A DNA stretch of 64,000 nt from the NCBI RefSeq assembly GCF_008632955.1, contig NZ_CP043959.1, positions 3,906,001 through 3,970,000 on the forward strand, in the 5' to 3' direction. Shown here one piece after another: positions 7,871-16,013 of this stretch. The DNA comes from Streptomyces tendae. Its GTDB lineage: Bacteria > Actinomycetota > Actinomycetes > Streptomycetales > Streptomycetaceae. The translations under genes and the position numbers were made by a program. The notes beneath the pieces were generated by a model. That model saw only the letters and a program-made list of their open reading frames with translations. It was not told the DNA's origin and searched no databases. Numbering within the stretch: the stretch's first letter is position 1; every line of letters starts with the position of its first letter.

Positions 7871-9097
7871 ATGTCGTACGACAACCTGGTCATCGTGCTC
7901 GCGGTGGCCGCGGCCGTTCCGTTCCTCCTCGCCCTGGTGCCCCGCCTGCCACTGCCCGGCCCGGTCCTGGAGATCGTGGCCGGCGTCGTCCTCGGACCGG
8001 CGGTCCTGAACTGGGTGCAGCCCGACGGGACGGTCGAGGCGCTGTCGGTCATCGGGCTGGGCTTCCTGCTGTTCCTCGCCGGACTGGAGATCGACTTCGA
8101 ACGATGGCGCGGACCGGCCGCACGGCTCGTCGGCCTGGGCCTGGCCGGCTCGATCGCCCTCGCCGCCGCCGTCGGCTGGTCGCTGGACCTCGCCGGTCTG
8201 GCCGAGAGCCCGCTGCTGGTCGGCATCGCCCTGGTGGCCACGTCCCTCGGACTGCTCATCCCGGTCCTCAAGGACGCCGGCGCGGCCGACCGCCCGGTCG
8301 GACAGTTGGTCATCGGGGGCGCGTCCGCCGGGGAGTTCTGCGCGGTGATCCTGCTGTCGCTGTTCTTCTCCGAGCACGCCTCCGGCCTCGCCTCACGGCT
8401 GCTCCTGCTGCTCGGCCTGGCCTGCCTGACGGTGCTCGTCGTCGTCACGTCGATCCGCGCCACCCGCTCCCGGTGGCTGTCCAGGACCGTGACCGGCCTG
8501 GCGGACACCAGCGCCCAGATCCGGGTCCGGCTGACGATGCTGCTCATCGTCGGCCTGTCCGCGCTGGCCATGCACCTCGGCTTCGAGGCCGTCCTGGGCG
8601 CCTTCGTCGCCGGGGCCGTGCTCCGCCTGATCGACCCGGACGCCGGGAGCCGGCACCCCCAGTTCCACACCAAGCTCGACGGCATCGGCTACGGCTTCCT
8701 CGTCCCGGTCTTCTTCGTCACCAGCGGCATCCAGTTCGACCTCGTGGCGCTGTTCGCCGACGCCGGCACCGTCCTGCGGGTGCCGCTGTTCCTCGCGGCC
8801 CTGCTGCTCGTGCGCGGACTGCCCGCACTGCTCTACCGCGGGGCGGGCCTCTCCCGCGCGGAACTCGTCGCCGCCGGACTCCTGCAGGCCACGTCCCTGC
8901 CGCTGATCGTGGCGGCCACGACGATCGGGGTGCGGCTCGACGCCATCCGGCCGGAGAACGCGGCGGCGCTGGTGGCGGCGGGACTGCTGTCCTGCATCGT
9001 CTTTCCGCTGGTGGCCCTGCCCCTGCTCGGCCGCACGGGCACCGCCCCCGCGCAGGGCGACGGTCCCGCCGAGATGCCGGGCCGCCCCGACTCCTGA
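7871..9097 (+). CDS. Cation:proton antiporter (CPA2 family)
   Basis: A 408-residue integral membrane protein with about 12 predicted transmembrane segments of the Na+/H+ exchanger family (PF00999). Recognisable parts are the LEIVAGVVLGP segment in helix 1-2, the helix-4 region GFLLFLAGLEIDF, and GYGFLVPVFFVTSGIQFDL near the C-terminal half. It has no C-terminal TrkA domain, unlike KefB/C. It probably exchanges Na+ or K+ for H+ at the cytoplasmic membrane. The ATG at 7871 has GGGAG 6 nt upstream. It stands alone, transcribed towards the molybdopterin oxidoreductase operon. Confidence 0.9.
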   Translation: MSYDNLVIVLAVAAAVPFLLALVPRLPLPGPVLEIVAGVVLGPAVLNWVQPDGTVEALSVIGLGFLLFLAGLEIDFERWRGPAARLVGLGLAGSIALAAAVGWSLDLAGLAESPLLVGIALVATSLGLLIPVLKDAGAADRPVGQLVIGGASAGEFCAVILLSLFFSEHASGLASRLLLLLGLACLTVLVVVTSIRATRSRWLSRTVTGLADTSAQIRVRLTMLLIVGLSALAMHLGFEAVLGAFVAGAVLRLIDPDAGSRHPQFHTKLDGIGYGFLVPVFFVTSGIQFDLVALFADAGTVLRVPLFLAALLLVRGLPALLYRGAGLSRAELVAAGLLQATSLPLIVAATTIGVRLDAIRPENAAALVAAGLLSCIVFPLVALPLLGRTGTAPAQGDGPAEMPGRPDS

Positions 9098-9135
9098 AAA
9101 ATGGGGACTGCCCGCTCGGAGAATGGGGATGCGAC

Positions 9136-9735
9136 ATGGCCGTCATTTCACGCGGGTTCCACGGTCGGGCACGGGACAAGGGGCACGAACTGCCACCCGG
9201 GCAGTACGAGACCACCGGATTCCCCGTGCTGTCCGCGGGCCCCACGCCGGAAGTGAGCTTCGACGACTGGGAGTTCACCATCCGCACCGAGACGGGTGTG
9301 CGACACCTGTGGAACTGGGAAGAGCTGCTGGCGCTGCCCTCCCAGACCCCGACCGTCGACCTGCACTGCGTGACCAAGTGGTCGAAGTTCGGCACGCGAT
9401 GGCAGGGCGTCTCCCTGGACGTCCTGCTGGAGGACGTCGAGTCCGGCGCCGAGTACGCCCTCGTCCACTCCTACGGCGACTACACCACCAACATCCCGGT
9501 GGAGGACCTCCTCGACGGGCGGGCATGGATCGCCTACCGCTACGACGACGACGAGATCCCCCCGGAACACGGAGGTCCGGCGCGCCTGCTCGTGCCGCAC
9601 CTGTACTTCTGGAAGTCCGCGAAGTGGGTGCGCGGCATCCAGCTGCTCGACGAGGAGGAACGCGGCTTCTGGGAGACCGTCGGCTACCACGATTACGGTG
9701 ACCCATGGCGCGAGCAGCGGTATCAGGGCGACTAG
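9136..9735 (+). CDS. Sulfite oxidase-like molybdopterin-dependent oxidoreductase
   Basis: A 199-residue protein of the oxidoreductase molybdopterin-binding domain family (PF00174). The segment VDLHCVTKWSKFGTRWQGVSLDVLL contains the Cys that binds molybdenum in this family. The early motif LPPGQYETTGFPVLSAGPTP is common in short bacterial SUOX-like proteins. It lacks a signal peptide and a dimerisation domain, so it is a cytosolic minimal type. The next gene, a flavin reductase, overlaps its 3' end by 31 bp, which points to a two-component redox enzyme. The electron acceptor and substrate are not known. Confidence 0.88.
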   Translation: MAVISRGFHGRARDKGHELPPGQYETTGFPVLSAGPTPEVSFDDWEFTIRTETGVRHLWNWEELLALPSQTPTVDLHCVTKWSKFGTRWQGVSLDVLLEDVESGAEYALVHSYGDYTTNIPVEDLLDGRAWIAYRYDDDEIPPEHGGPARLLVPHLYFWKSAKWVRGIQLLDEEERGFWETVGYHDYGDPWREQRYQGD

Positions 9736-10463
9736 GCGGGCGGCTGCTCTGGCTGCCGGCCCGCCTGACCGAGCGACGGGACGAGTCGGACAACGCCCGC
9801 ACCCTCGTCTTCGACGTACCCGGCTGGCCGGGCCATCTGGCGGGGCAGCACGTCGACGTGCGGCTCACGGCGGAGGACGGCTACAGCACGCAGCGCAGCT
9901 ACTCCATCGGCTCGGCGTCCGGCGACGGCGAACGCGTCGAGCTGACCGTCGAGCGGGTCGACGACGGCGAGGTGTCCCCGTACCTGGTGGACGACCTCGC
10001 GGTGGGGGACCTGGTGGAGCTGCGCGGGCCGGTCGGCGGCTGGTTCGTGTGGCGGCCCGACGTACAGCGGGAGCCCGTTCTCCTCGTCGGCGGCGGTTCG
10101 GGCCTGGTGCCGCTGATGGCCATGATCCGCACCCGGCGCGCCGCCGGCAGCCGCGTCCCCTTCCGGCTGGTGTACAGCCTGCGCGGCCCCGCGTCGCAGC
10201 TGTTCGTGAGCGACCTGCGGACGGACGACCCGGGGCTCGACAAGACCTTTCTCTACAGCCGCTCCGCTCCGGAGCGCTGGCCGCGGCCTCCCGGGCGTAT
10301 CACCGCGAACGATCTCACCGCCGCGGGATGGCCGCCGGACTTCGAGCCGACCTGTTACGTCTGCGGATCCACCGGATTCGTCGAAACGGCGGCCGGTCTG
10401 CTCGTGGCACTCGGGCACGACCCCGGCCGCATCCGGACCGAACGTTTCGGACCCACCGGATGA
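9705..10463 (+). CDS. Ferredoxin reductase-type FAD/NAD(P)-binding oxidoreductase
   Basis: A 252-residue FNR-family protein. The FAD-binding motif RSYSIGSA lies near residues 64-71, the NAD(P)-binding motif LLVGGGSGLVPLMAM near 127-141, and the C-terminal CYVCGSTGFVE is the conserved Cys-Gly motif of the pyridine nucleotide domain. No 2Fe-2S domain is present. It starts inside the 3' end of the molybdopterin oxidoreductase gene and is followed 20 bp later by a DUF6510 gene. It is the likely electron donor or acceptor for its upstream neighbour. Confidence 0.9.
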   Translation: MARAAVSGRLGGRLLWLPARLTERRDESDNARTLVFDVPGWPGHLAGQHVDVRLTAEDGYSTQRSYSIGSASGDGERVELTVERVDDGEVSPYLVDDLAVGDLVELRGPVGGWFVWRPDVQREPVLLVGGGSGLVPLMAMIRTRRAAGSRVPFRLVYSLRGPASQLFVSDLRTDDPGLDKTFLYSRSAPERWPRPPGRITANDLTAAGWPPDFEPTCYVCGSTGFVETAAGLLVALGHDPGRIRTERFGPTG

Positions 10464-10482
10464 ACGAAGGAACGGGATTCCC

Positions 10483-10755
10483 ATGACCGTCACGCAAGGT
10501 TTCCTCGACGGCAACGCCGCCGCCGGGGACCTGGAGTCGCTGTTCGGCACCGACATGACCATGGCCTCGGGACAGTGCCAGGGCTGCGGCCGGCGCATGA
10601 TGCTGGCCGAGGCACACGCCTACCTCGGAGGCCCCGGTACGGTGCTGCGCTGTCCCGGCTGCGAGGACGTGTTGCTGCGCATGGTCCGCTCCCCGCAGCA
10701 CATGTGGTTCGACGCGAGCGGCCTGAACTACCTGCGGGTCCCCGCGTCCGCCTGA
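10483..10755 (+). CDS. DUF6510 family zinc-ribbon protein
   Basis: A 90-residue protein with two CxxC pairs (CQGC near residue 32 and CPGC near 65) that likely bind a zinc ion, ending FDASGLNYLRVP as in DUF6510 proteins. It is third in the operon with the molybdopterin oxidoreductase and flavin reductase. GAAGGAACGGG lies upstream of the ATG. A rubredoxin-like electron carrier or an assembly factor would fit the setting, but this is inference; the family has no established function. Confidence 0.87.
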   Translation: MTVTQGFLDGNAAAGDLESLFGTDMTMASGQCQGCGRRMMLAEAHAYLGGPGTVLRCPGCEDVLLRMVRSPQHMWFDASGLNYLRVPASA

Positions 10756-10812
10756 CGACGGACACACACCCGCACCGGCCGGTGACGGAACCAGCGGTGG
10801 TTGTCGACGGGG

Positions 10813-10849
10813 CACGGCCGCCGCCCGCGCGAAACGGGCGGCGGCCGTG
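10813..10849. terminator. Bidirectional hairpin terminator
   Basis: A perfect 15-bp stem (10813-10827 with 10835-10849) and a 7-nt loop, placed between the convergent DUF6510 gene and the VOC gene. Confidence 0.85.
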
Positions 10850-10877
10850 GGGAGTCGCGCGGCGGGCCGGCGGCTCG

Positions 10878-11354
10878 TCAGCGGCCGGGGAGCCGCTGCT
10901 GCACCTCCTGCAGCACCCAGCCGTTGCCGTCCGGGTCGCTGAAGGTGGCGAAGGAGCCGTAGGACATCCGGTCCGGGTGGAGACCCGGCAGCCGGCCCTG
11001 GCCCTGGCCGGGGTCGTGGGTGAAGTCCCCGCCGCCGTGGCCGTGGTAGAAGACGGCGTTCGCGTCGTGGAAGACCTCGCTCACCTCGACACCGCGGTCG
11101 ACGAGTTCCGCGCGGCTCTTCTCGATGTCGTCGACGACGAGGTACATGCCCTGTGCGGAGCCCGGCGGCACGGACGTCAGGCCCTTGCCGAAGATGACCG
11201 AGCACTCCGAACCGGGCGGCGTGAAGTGCACGGCACGCCAATCCTCACTGGCCGCCTTGTCGAGGTCCAGGCGGAATCCCAGGCCCTCGTAGAAGGCCTT
11301 GGCCCGGTCGACGTCCGAGACGGGCAGCACGATGAGTTCGAGCTTCAGATCCAT
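10878..11354 (-). CDS. VOC (glyoxalase/bleomycin resistance) superfamily protein
   Basis: A 158-residue vicinal-oxygen-chelate protein. The N-terminal module (LELIVLPVSDVDRAKAFYEGLGF) and the C-terminal SFATFSDPDGNGWVLQEV are typical, with a His/Gly-rich insertion (FYHGHGGGDFTHDPG) between them. Such proteins are either metal-dependent lyases or dioxygenases, or non-catalytic binders. The start at 11354 is the ATG giving the standard family N-terminus; a longer in-frame start at 11435 has no family support. The enzyme reaction is not predictable. Confidence 0.88.
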   Translation of the reverse strand: MDLKLELIVLPVSDVDRAKAFYEGLGFRLDLDKAASEDWRAVHFTPPGSECSVIFGKGLTSVPPGSAQGMYLVVDDIEKSRAELVDRGVEVSEVFHDANAVFYHGHGGGDFTHDPGQGQGRLPGLHPDRMSYGSFATFSDPDGNGWVLQEVQQRLPGR

Positions 11355-11486
11355 GAGAGTGTCTGCTTTCCGTGTACGGAACTCCCGTTCCGCCGGCCGG
11401 AGTCCGGCACGACGCCGTCGCTCGGGGGGCCGCACGTCCGCGCGTGAGCGGCGTGCGACGCCCCGGTCCCGGCGGTCGCACGGGAC

Positions 11487-12404
11487 TCAGGCGACGGCGA
11501 CGACCGTCTTGCCGGCCGTACCGGACTTGGTGCGGAACGCGTCCGGCACCTCGGGAAGCGTGCGGACACTCCCCACCAAAGGCCGCCACCGGCCCTTCCG
11601 GTACCGGTCGACGACCTGCGCGAGGTGGTCACGGCCGGGCTCGACGATGAAGTACAGGGCCCGGCCGTCCTCGGGCCGTACGGTCGGAGGGCGGGAGATG
11701 CTGATCAGGGTGCCGCCCGGTCTGAGGACGGCGGCCGAGCGGTCGAGCACCGTCCCACCGACGGCGTCGAAGACGAGGTCGACGAGGCCCACGGCTTCCT
11801 CCCACGCCGGCTGCTCCAGGTCGACGAACTCCTCGGCGCCCAGTTCCAGCACCCGCTCCCTGCTCTTCGCGCGGCCCGATCCGAGCACACGCGCACCGGC
11901 GTCACGGGCGAGCTGTGTGGCTGCCATTCCCACCCCCCCTCCCGCTCCGTGCACCAGCACGCTCTGCCCGGTCTCGATCCGGCCGTGCACGAACAGCCCT
12001 TGCCAGGCCGTGAGACCCGGCATCGGCAGGGCCGCCCCGTGCACGTGATCCATGCCCGCGGGCAGCGGCGCGAGATTGCGCGCCTCCACCGCCACGTACT
12101 CGGCGAGGGTGCCGTCCCGGTTCCAGTCGGTCAGGCCCACCACCCGCTGTCCCACGGACAGTCCGGTGGTGCCGACCGACACCTCCGCGACCTCCCCGGA
12201 CACCTCGTGCCCCGGTACGACGGGGGCCCGCTCCCTGCCGCCCCGGTCGACCCACGAGGCGGGCCAGGTGAGTTCACCGGGGGTGAAGCAGGCCGCGCGC
12301 ACCTTCACGACGACGTCGCCCTGGCCCGCATACGGATACGGGGCCTCCTCCGCGACCAGACTGTCCACGGGTGCGTCGCGATCATGAGCTCGTATCGCTC
12401 TCAT
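11487..12404 (-). CDS. NADP-dependent quinone oxidoreductase-like alcohol dehydrogenase
   Basis: A 305-residue zinc-independent medium-chain dehydrogenase/reductase. It has a GroES-like N-terminal domain (PVVPGHEVSGEVAEV) and a Rossmann domain with LVHGAGGGVGMAATQLA. A C-terminal segment PEVPDAFRTKSGTAGKTVV is typical of quinone oxidoreductases of the zeta-crystallin type. It probably reduces quinones or enones with NADPH. The start is ATG at 12404; the longer frame up to 12728 lacks family similarity and overlaps the divergent hydrolase promoter. Confidence 0.88.
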   Translation of the reverse strand: MRAIRAHDRDAPVDSLVAEEAPYPYAGQGDVVVKVRAACFTPGELTWPASWVDRGGRERAPVVPGHEVSGEVAEVSVGTTGLSVGQRVVGLTDWNRDGTLAEYVAVEARNLAPLPAGMDHVHGAALPMPGLTAWQGLFVHGRIETGQSVLVHGAGGGVGMAATQLARDAGARVLGSGRAKSRERVLELGAEEFVDLEQPAWEEAVGLVDLVFDAVGGTVLDRSAAVLRPGGTLISISRPPTVRPEDGRALYFIVEPGRDHLAQVVDRYRKGRWRPLVGSVRTLPEVPDAFRTKSGTAGKTVVAVA

Positions 12405-12728
12405 CGAGGCCCCCTGACGAGTGTGGAAGACCTCCTCCTCCCAGCATGACGGCGGAACGCCCTCAGGTCGAACGGAGCGGCGACGTTGCGCACGCGCCCT
12501 TGTCCGCCGCCGCCCGACCGGAGGCCGCCCGGCCCTCCGCGCCCCCGTCGGCGCGGGTGGTCCGGCGGGCGGCTCCTCACTCCATCGGCGCAACCGCACC
12601 CGCCCCGGCAGAGGCCGCGGCACGGCTGTACGCCCCCCGTCACGGGCTGTGTCCGTCCCTCCACAACAAACAGTGACATGCCGGTAATTGGAGCCGATGC
12701 TACGTTCGGTCCGCGAAAGGAGAAGCAC

Positions 12729-13892
12729 ATGAACAACGCTTCAGAAGACCCTTCATCCGCCGAGGACCCGGAACCCTCGCCACCGGCCGGACGCAGACGT
12801 CGGCGACGCTCCGTGATCGGCGGCCTGATAGCCACCGTCGCGGCCATGTCACTGGTCGGCGGGTGGGCCCTGACGACGGCCGACGCCTCTCTGCGCCGGG
12901 GTGGCCCCTCCGCGGGTGACGCCTCCACCGCCCCGCCCACCACCGTCACGGTGCCCCCGAAGACGCTCGGTACCGTCGCGAATTCACCCGGGCTGTCCGC
13001 GGAGTTCAGGCGGACGTTCAGCGACCGCTTCGTCGAGACCGACGGCCTGCGCCAGCACGTGGTCGTCGGCGGTGAGGGTCCGCCTCTGCTGCTGGTGCAC
13101 GGCTGGCCCGAAAATTGGTACGCGTGGCGGCTGGTGATGCCGGAACTGGCCCGCCACTTCACGGTAATCGCCCCCGACCAGCGCGGTATCGGCCTGACCG
13201 GGAAGCCGCGCACCGGATACGACACCGGCACCCTCGCCAAGGACCTGACCGCTCTCATGGACGCGCTCGGTCATGAGCGGTTCTCCCTGGTCGGCCACGA
13301 CACGGGCATGATCATCGCCTACGCACTGGCCGCCGACTTCCCCGAGCGGGTCGAGCGGGTGGCCTTCGCCGAGGTTCCCGGACCTCCGGGCGTCACCCCC
13401 TCGCCCCCGTTGTTCGTCCCCGAGCCACTCAACAACAGGCTGTGGCACATCCCCTTCAACCGGGTCGACGACCCGCTCGTGGAGCGGCTCGTCACGGGCA
13501 GGGAGGACATCTTCTACGGCTACGAGTTCGCCGTACAGGGCGGTGGCGTGTCCAAGGAGGCCATGGACTACTACGTCCGCCTCCTGTCCGATCCGGAGAG
13601 TCTGACGGGGAGCTTCGGCTTCTACCGGGCCTGGGACGACACACTCGCGCAGAACGAGAAGCGCGCGACGACGAAGCTGACCATGCCGGTGCTCGGCATC
13701 GGCGGCGCGGAGAGCTGGGGGCCGGCGGTGGCCGACTCGTTCAAGGGCGTCGCCACGGATGTCCGTGGGACGGTGATCCCCGACGCCGGCCACTGGCTCG
13801 CCGAGCAGGCCCCCGACGCGCTGCTCGCGACCCTGACCGAGTTCCTGCGCACCGGCGGCGCCGACGCCTCTCCGCTGCCGGCCGAGAAGTAG
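12729..13892 (+). CDS. Membrane-anchored or secreted alpha/beta hydrolase, epoxide hydrolase-like
   Basis: A 387-residue protein. Residues 1-50 are basic then hydrophobic (RRRRRRSVIGGLIATVAAM), a signal or signal-anchor sequence, followed by a Thr/Pro-rich linker. The hydrolase domain has HGWPENW (oxyanion motif, about residue 124), nucleophile GHDTG with Asp at about 191, and AGHW with His at about 355. An Asp nucleophile with the HGWPE motif is characteristic of epoxide hydrolases and dehalogenases. AAAGGAG precedes the ATG at 12729. The extracytoplasmic location is unusual for this class. It is divergent from the quinone oxidoreductase. Confidence 0.88.
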   Translation: MNNASEDPSSAEDPEPSPPAGRRRRRRSVIGGLIATVAAMSLVGGWALTTADASLRRGGPSAGDASTAPPTTVTVPPKTLGTVANSPGLSAEFRRTFSDRFVETDGLRQHVVVGGEGPPLLLVHGWPENWYAWRLVMPELARHFTVIAPDQRGIGLTGKPRTGYDTGTLAKDLTALMDALGHERFSLVGHDTGMIIAYALAADFPERVERVAFAEVPGPPGVTPSPPLFVPEPLNNRLWHIPFNRVDDPLVERLVTGREDIFYGYEFAVQGGGVSKEAMDYYVRLLSDPESLTGSFGFYRAWDDTLAQNEKRATTKLTMPVLGIGGAESWGPAVADSFKGVATDVRGTVIPDAGHWLAEQAPDALLATLTEFLRTGGADASPLPAEK

Positions 13893-13932
13893 GTACCGGG
13901 ACACACTGCGGTCGCGCGGACCGGCGTCGTGA

Positions 13933-14130
13933 CGGCACCGGTTCGCGCGGCACGCCGTTGCCGCAAGCAACGACGTTCGGTCCCGCGGCGCGCGCCGCGA
14001 GTGGTGTGCCACGGGTCCCTGCGGCAACAAGCTCAAGGCCGCCGCCTACCGCGCCCGCAAGCGGGCGAACGGGCTGCTCAAGGCGCGGCGGTCCGGCCGG
14101 CGCATTCGCGCCCCGCGCCCGCACGGTGAC
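13933..14130 (+). pseudogene. CGNR zinc-finger protein remnant
   Basis: A stop-bounded frame from 13933 reads ARREWCATGPCGNKLKAAAY followed by RARKRA, which matches the C-terminal zinc finger of CGNR/ABATE-domain regulators (family form WCSxxxCGNRxKxxxxRxR, here with K in place of R). The upstream ABATE domain is absent and only about 15 unrelated residues precede it. I see no start codon with a ribosome binding site. It appears to be the tail of a deleted regulator and accounts for most of the 436-bp space between the flanking genes. Confidence 0.55.
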
Positions 14131-14328
14131 GATCCGCCGTCCACGCGCGGCGGGCGCGGTGGCCTGCCGTCCGCCGTTCGCCGCGAAGGGCAGGGCCGCC
14201 TGTGCGAAGCTGGTCACATCCTTGAGACCGGGCCCGCCGGAACCGCGCCGTGCGCCTGGCGGCGGCCTGCACCGGACGGATGCCGACGGGCGCGTGGCGG
14301 GCCTGGCCGGGCCGGAGGGAGGCCGACC

Positions 14329-15258
14329 ATGCCTTCTCGTCAGTCCGTCCTCGTCACCGGCGCCGGCGGTGTGGGCCGCGCGGTGATCGAACACCTTCGC
14401 GCTGACGGCGTACCGGTACGCGTTCTGGTCCGTCGCGACGACGAGCGGGCGGCGGGACTCCGCCGGCTCGGCGCGGAGGTGGTCCTCGGTGACCTCACCC
14501 GACCCGATACCGTCGCCGCCGGCCTGTGGGACATCGACCGCATGTACTTCGCCATGCCGGTCTCCCGTGACCACCTGCTGGCCGCGACCGTCGTGGCGAG
14601 CGTGGCGCGGGAGTACGGCGAGCTGGACGTCCTGGTCGGCATGTCCCAGATGACGGTGTCGCAGATGACCGCCACCAGCACCGACGAGTCCCACCAGCAG
14701 CGCCTGCACTGGCTGGCCGAGCGGGTGCTCGACTGGTCCGGTCTGCCCGTGGTGCACGTCCGGCCCACGTCGTTCCTGGACAATCCGCTGTTCACGACGC
14801 TCGCCGCCCGGTCGATCATGGCGGACGGCACGCTCGCCCTGCCCTTCGGGAGCGGACGCACGTCGCCCGTCGCGGTCGCCGACGTCGCCCGGGTCGTGGC
14901 CGGCCTGCTGGCCGACCGGCGGGGCCACCTGGACCACGTCTACGAGCTGACCGGCCCGCGCGCGATGGACATGACGGAGATGGCCGGAGAGTACTCCCGG
15001 GCGCTCGGCCGGTCCGTCGTCTACACGGACGTGCCCCTGGAGCGGTGGCGGGAGGAGGTTCTCTCCCGGGCGGGACTGCCCCCGCACATCGAGGACCACA
15101 TCGTCACCATGTGCCGGCTGCACCGCGAGAACCGTTACGACCGGGTCACCGACGACGTCGAGCGGGTGACGGGCGTACCGGCCCAGGCCGTCGAGGAGTT
15201 CGTGGCCGCCCGCCGGGACCAGTACCTCGCTCCTGAGCCCGCCGACCGCCTCGGCTGA
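14329..15258 (+). CDS. NmrA-like NAD(P)-binding protein
   Basis: A 309-residue atypical short-chain dehydrogenase with an N-terminal dinucleotide site VTGAGGVGRAVIEHL (residues about 9-23) and a C-terminal region like SDR_a5/NmrA proteins. The YxxxK pair of true SDRs is not evident, so it may sense NADP(H) or act as a quinone or azo-reductase-type enzyme. GGAGGGAGG lies upstream of the ATG. It is monocistronic; a zone of gene remnants starts after it. Confidence 0.87.
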   Translation: MPSRQSVLVTGAGGVGRAVIEHLRADGVPVRVLVRRDDERAAGLRRLGAEVVLGDLTRPDTVAAGLWDIDRMYFAMPVSRDHLLAATVVASVAREYGELDVLVGMSQMTVSQMTATSTDESHQQRLHWLAERVLDWSGLPVVHVRPTSFLDNPLFTTLAARSIMADGTLALPFGSGRTSPVAVADVARVVAGLLADRRGHLDHVYELTGPRAMDMTEMAGEYSRALGRSVVYTDVPLERWREEVLSRAGLPPHIEDHIVTMCRLHRENRYDRVTDDVERVTGVPAQAVEEFVAARRDQYLAPEPADRLG

Positions 15259-15501
15259 GCGATCCGTCCCGTCAGCCACCTCGGTGGACGTCACCCAATT
15301 CGTCACTTGTTTGAAAGGTGGCGAGCCTGCCGCAACCTCGTCACCAGTTCAATCGGTGACGCACTCGGCGTCCCGGTCACCTCTCTCGAAGTGGATGCAG
15401 CACCGCATGAAGCTGAAGCCGGAACTTGTCGTCCTGCCCTGCGACGGTGCGAACCGCGCGGCGAGGTGGACGTATCGGGCGGTGACTCATTTCCCTCGTC
15501 G
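15259..15501. other. Intergenic stretch with repeated 21-bp operator-like sites
   Basis: No intact gene is visible. Two 21-bp sites of the form GTCAC-N11-GGTG(G/A)C lie at 15302-15322 and 15340-15360. A frame from 15407 (MKLKPELVVLPCDGANRAA) resembles the first 20 residues of VOC proteins such as the one at 10878, which hints at another remnant. Confidence 0.4.
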
Positions 15502-16013
15502 ATGAAGGCGACCCGGAGGGGGCGTCCGGTCGCGCTCCTCACCCACCAGGGCAAGTGCCAGGCCCGCATCGCCGGCGCCGTCATAGCGGCCCGGGCGGCG
15601 GCACGGCCCGTTGACGACGCGCCCTGGGGCACCCACGTCGGTACGGCCGACACGGCGGCCGTGCCCCAGGTGGTCTTCGGCGTGCCCGAGGTCGCCGCGG
15701 TCGGCCTCACCACCATGGAGGCCGAACGCACCGGCCGCCGGGTCGACGTCTCGACCACGACATGACGGGCTTTGCCGGAGCGCACCAGTACGGCGAGGGC
15801 TACCGCGGCCGGGCCCGGATGCTGGTGGACCCGGACCGCGGCACCGTCGTGGGCGTCACGTTCGCCGGACCCGGCGTGGCCGAACTCGTCCACTCGGCGA
15901 CCTTCGCGGTCGCCGGGGAGATCCCGGTCGAACGGCTCTGGCACGCCGTACCCGCCTTCCCCACCCTCGGGGAGGTGTGGCTGCGTCTGCTGGAGACCTA
16001 CCGGGGACCGTGA
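15502..16013 (+). pseudogene. Pyridine nucleotide-disulfide oxidoreductase, C-terminal remnant
   Basis: The stretch encodes only the end of the NAD domain and the dimerisation domain of a mercuric reductase/dihydrolipoamide dehydrogenase-like flavoprotein: LLTHQGKCQARIAGAVIAAR, then VPQVVFGVPEVAAVGLT, then RARMLVDPDRGTVVGVTFAG and LWHAVPAFPTLGEVWLRLLE. A frameshift at about 15762-15768 separates the two parts, and the FAD domain with the redox-active CxxxxC is missing altogether. The stop overlaps the convergent DUF2254 gene by 16 bp. Confidence 0.75.
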
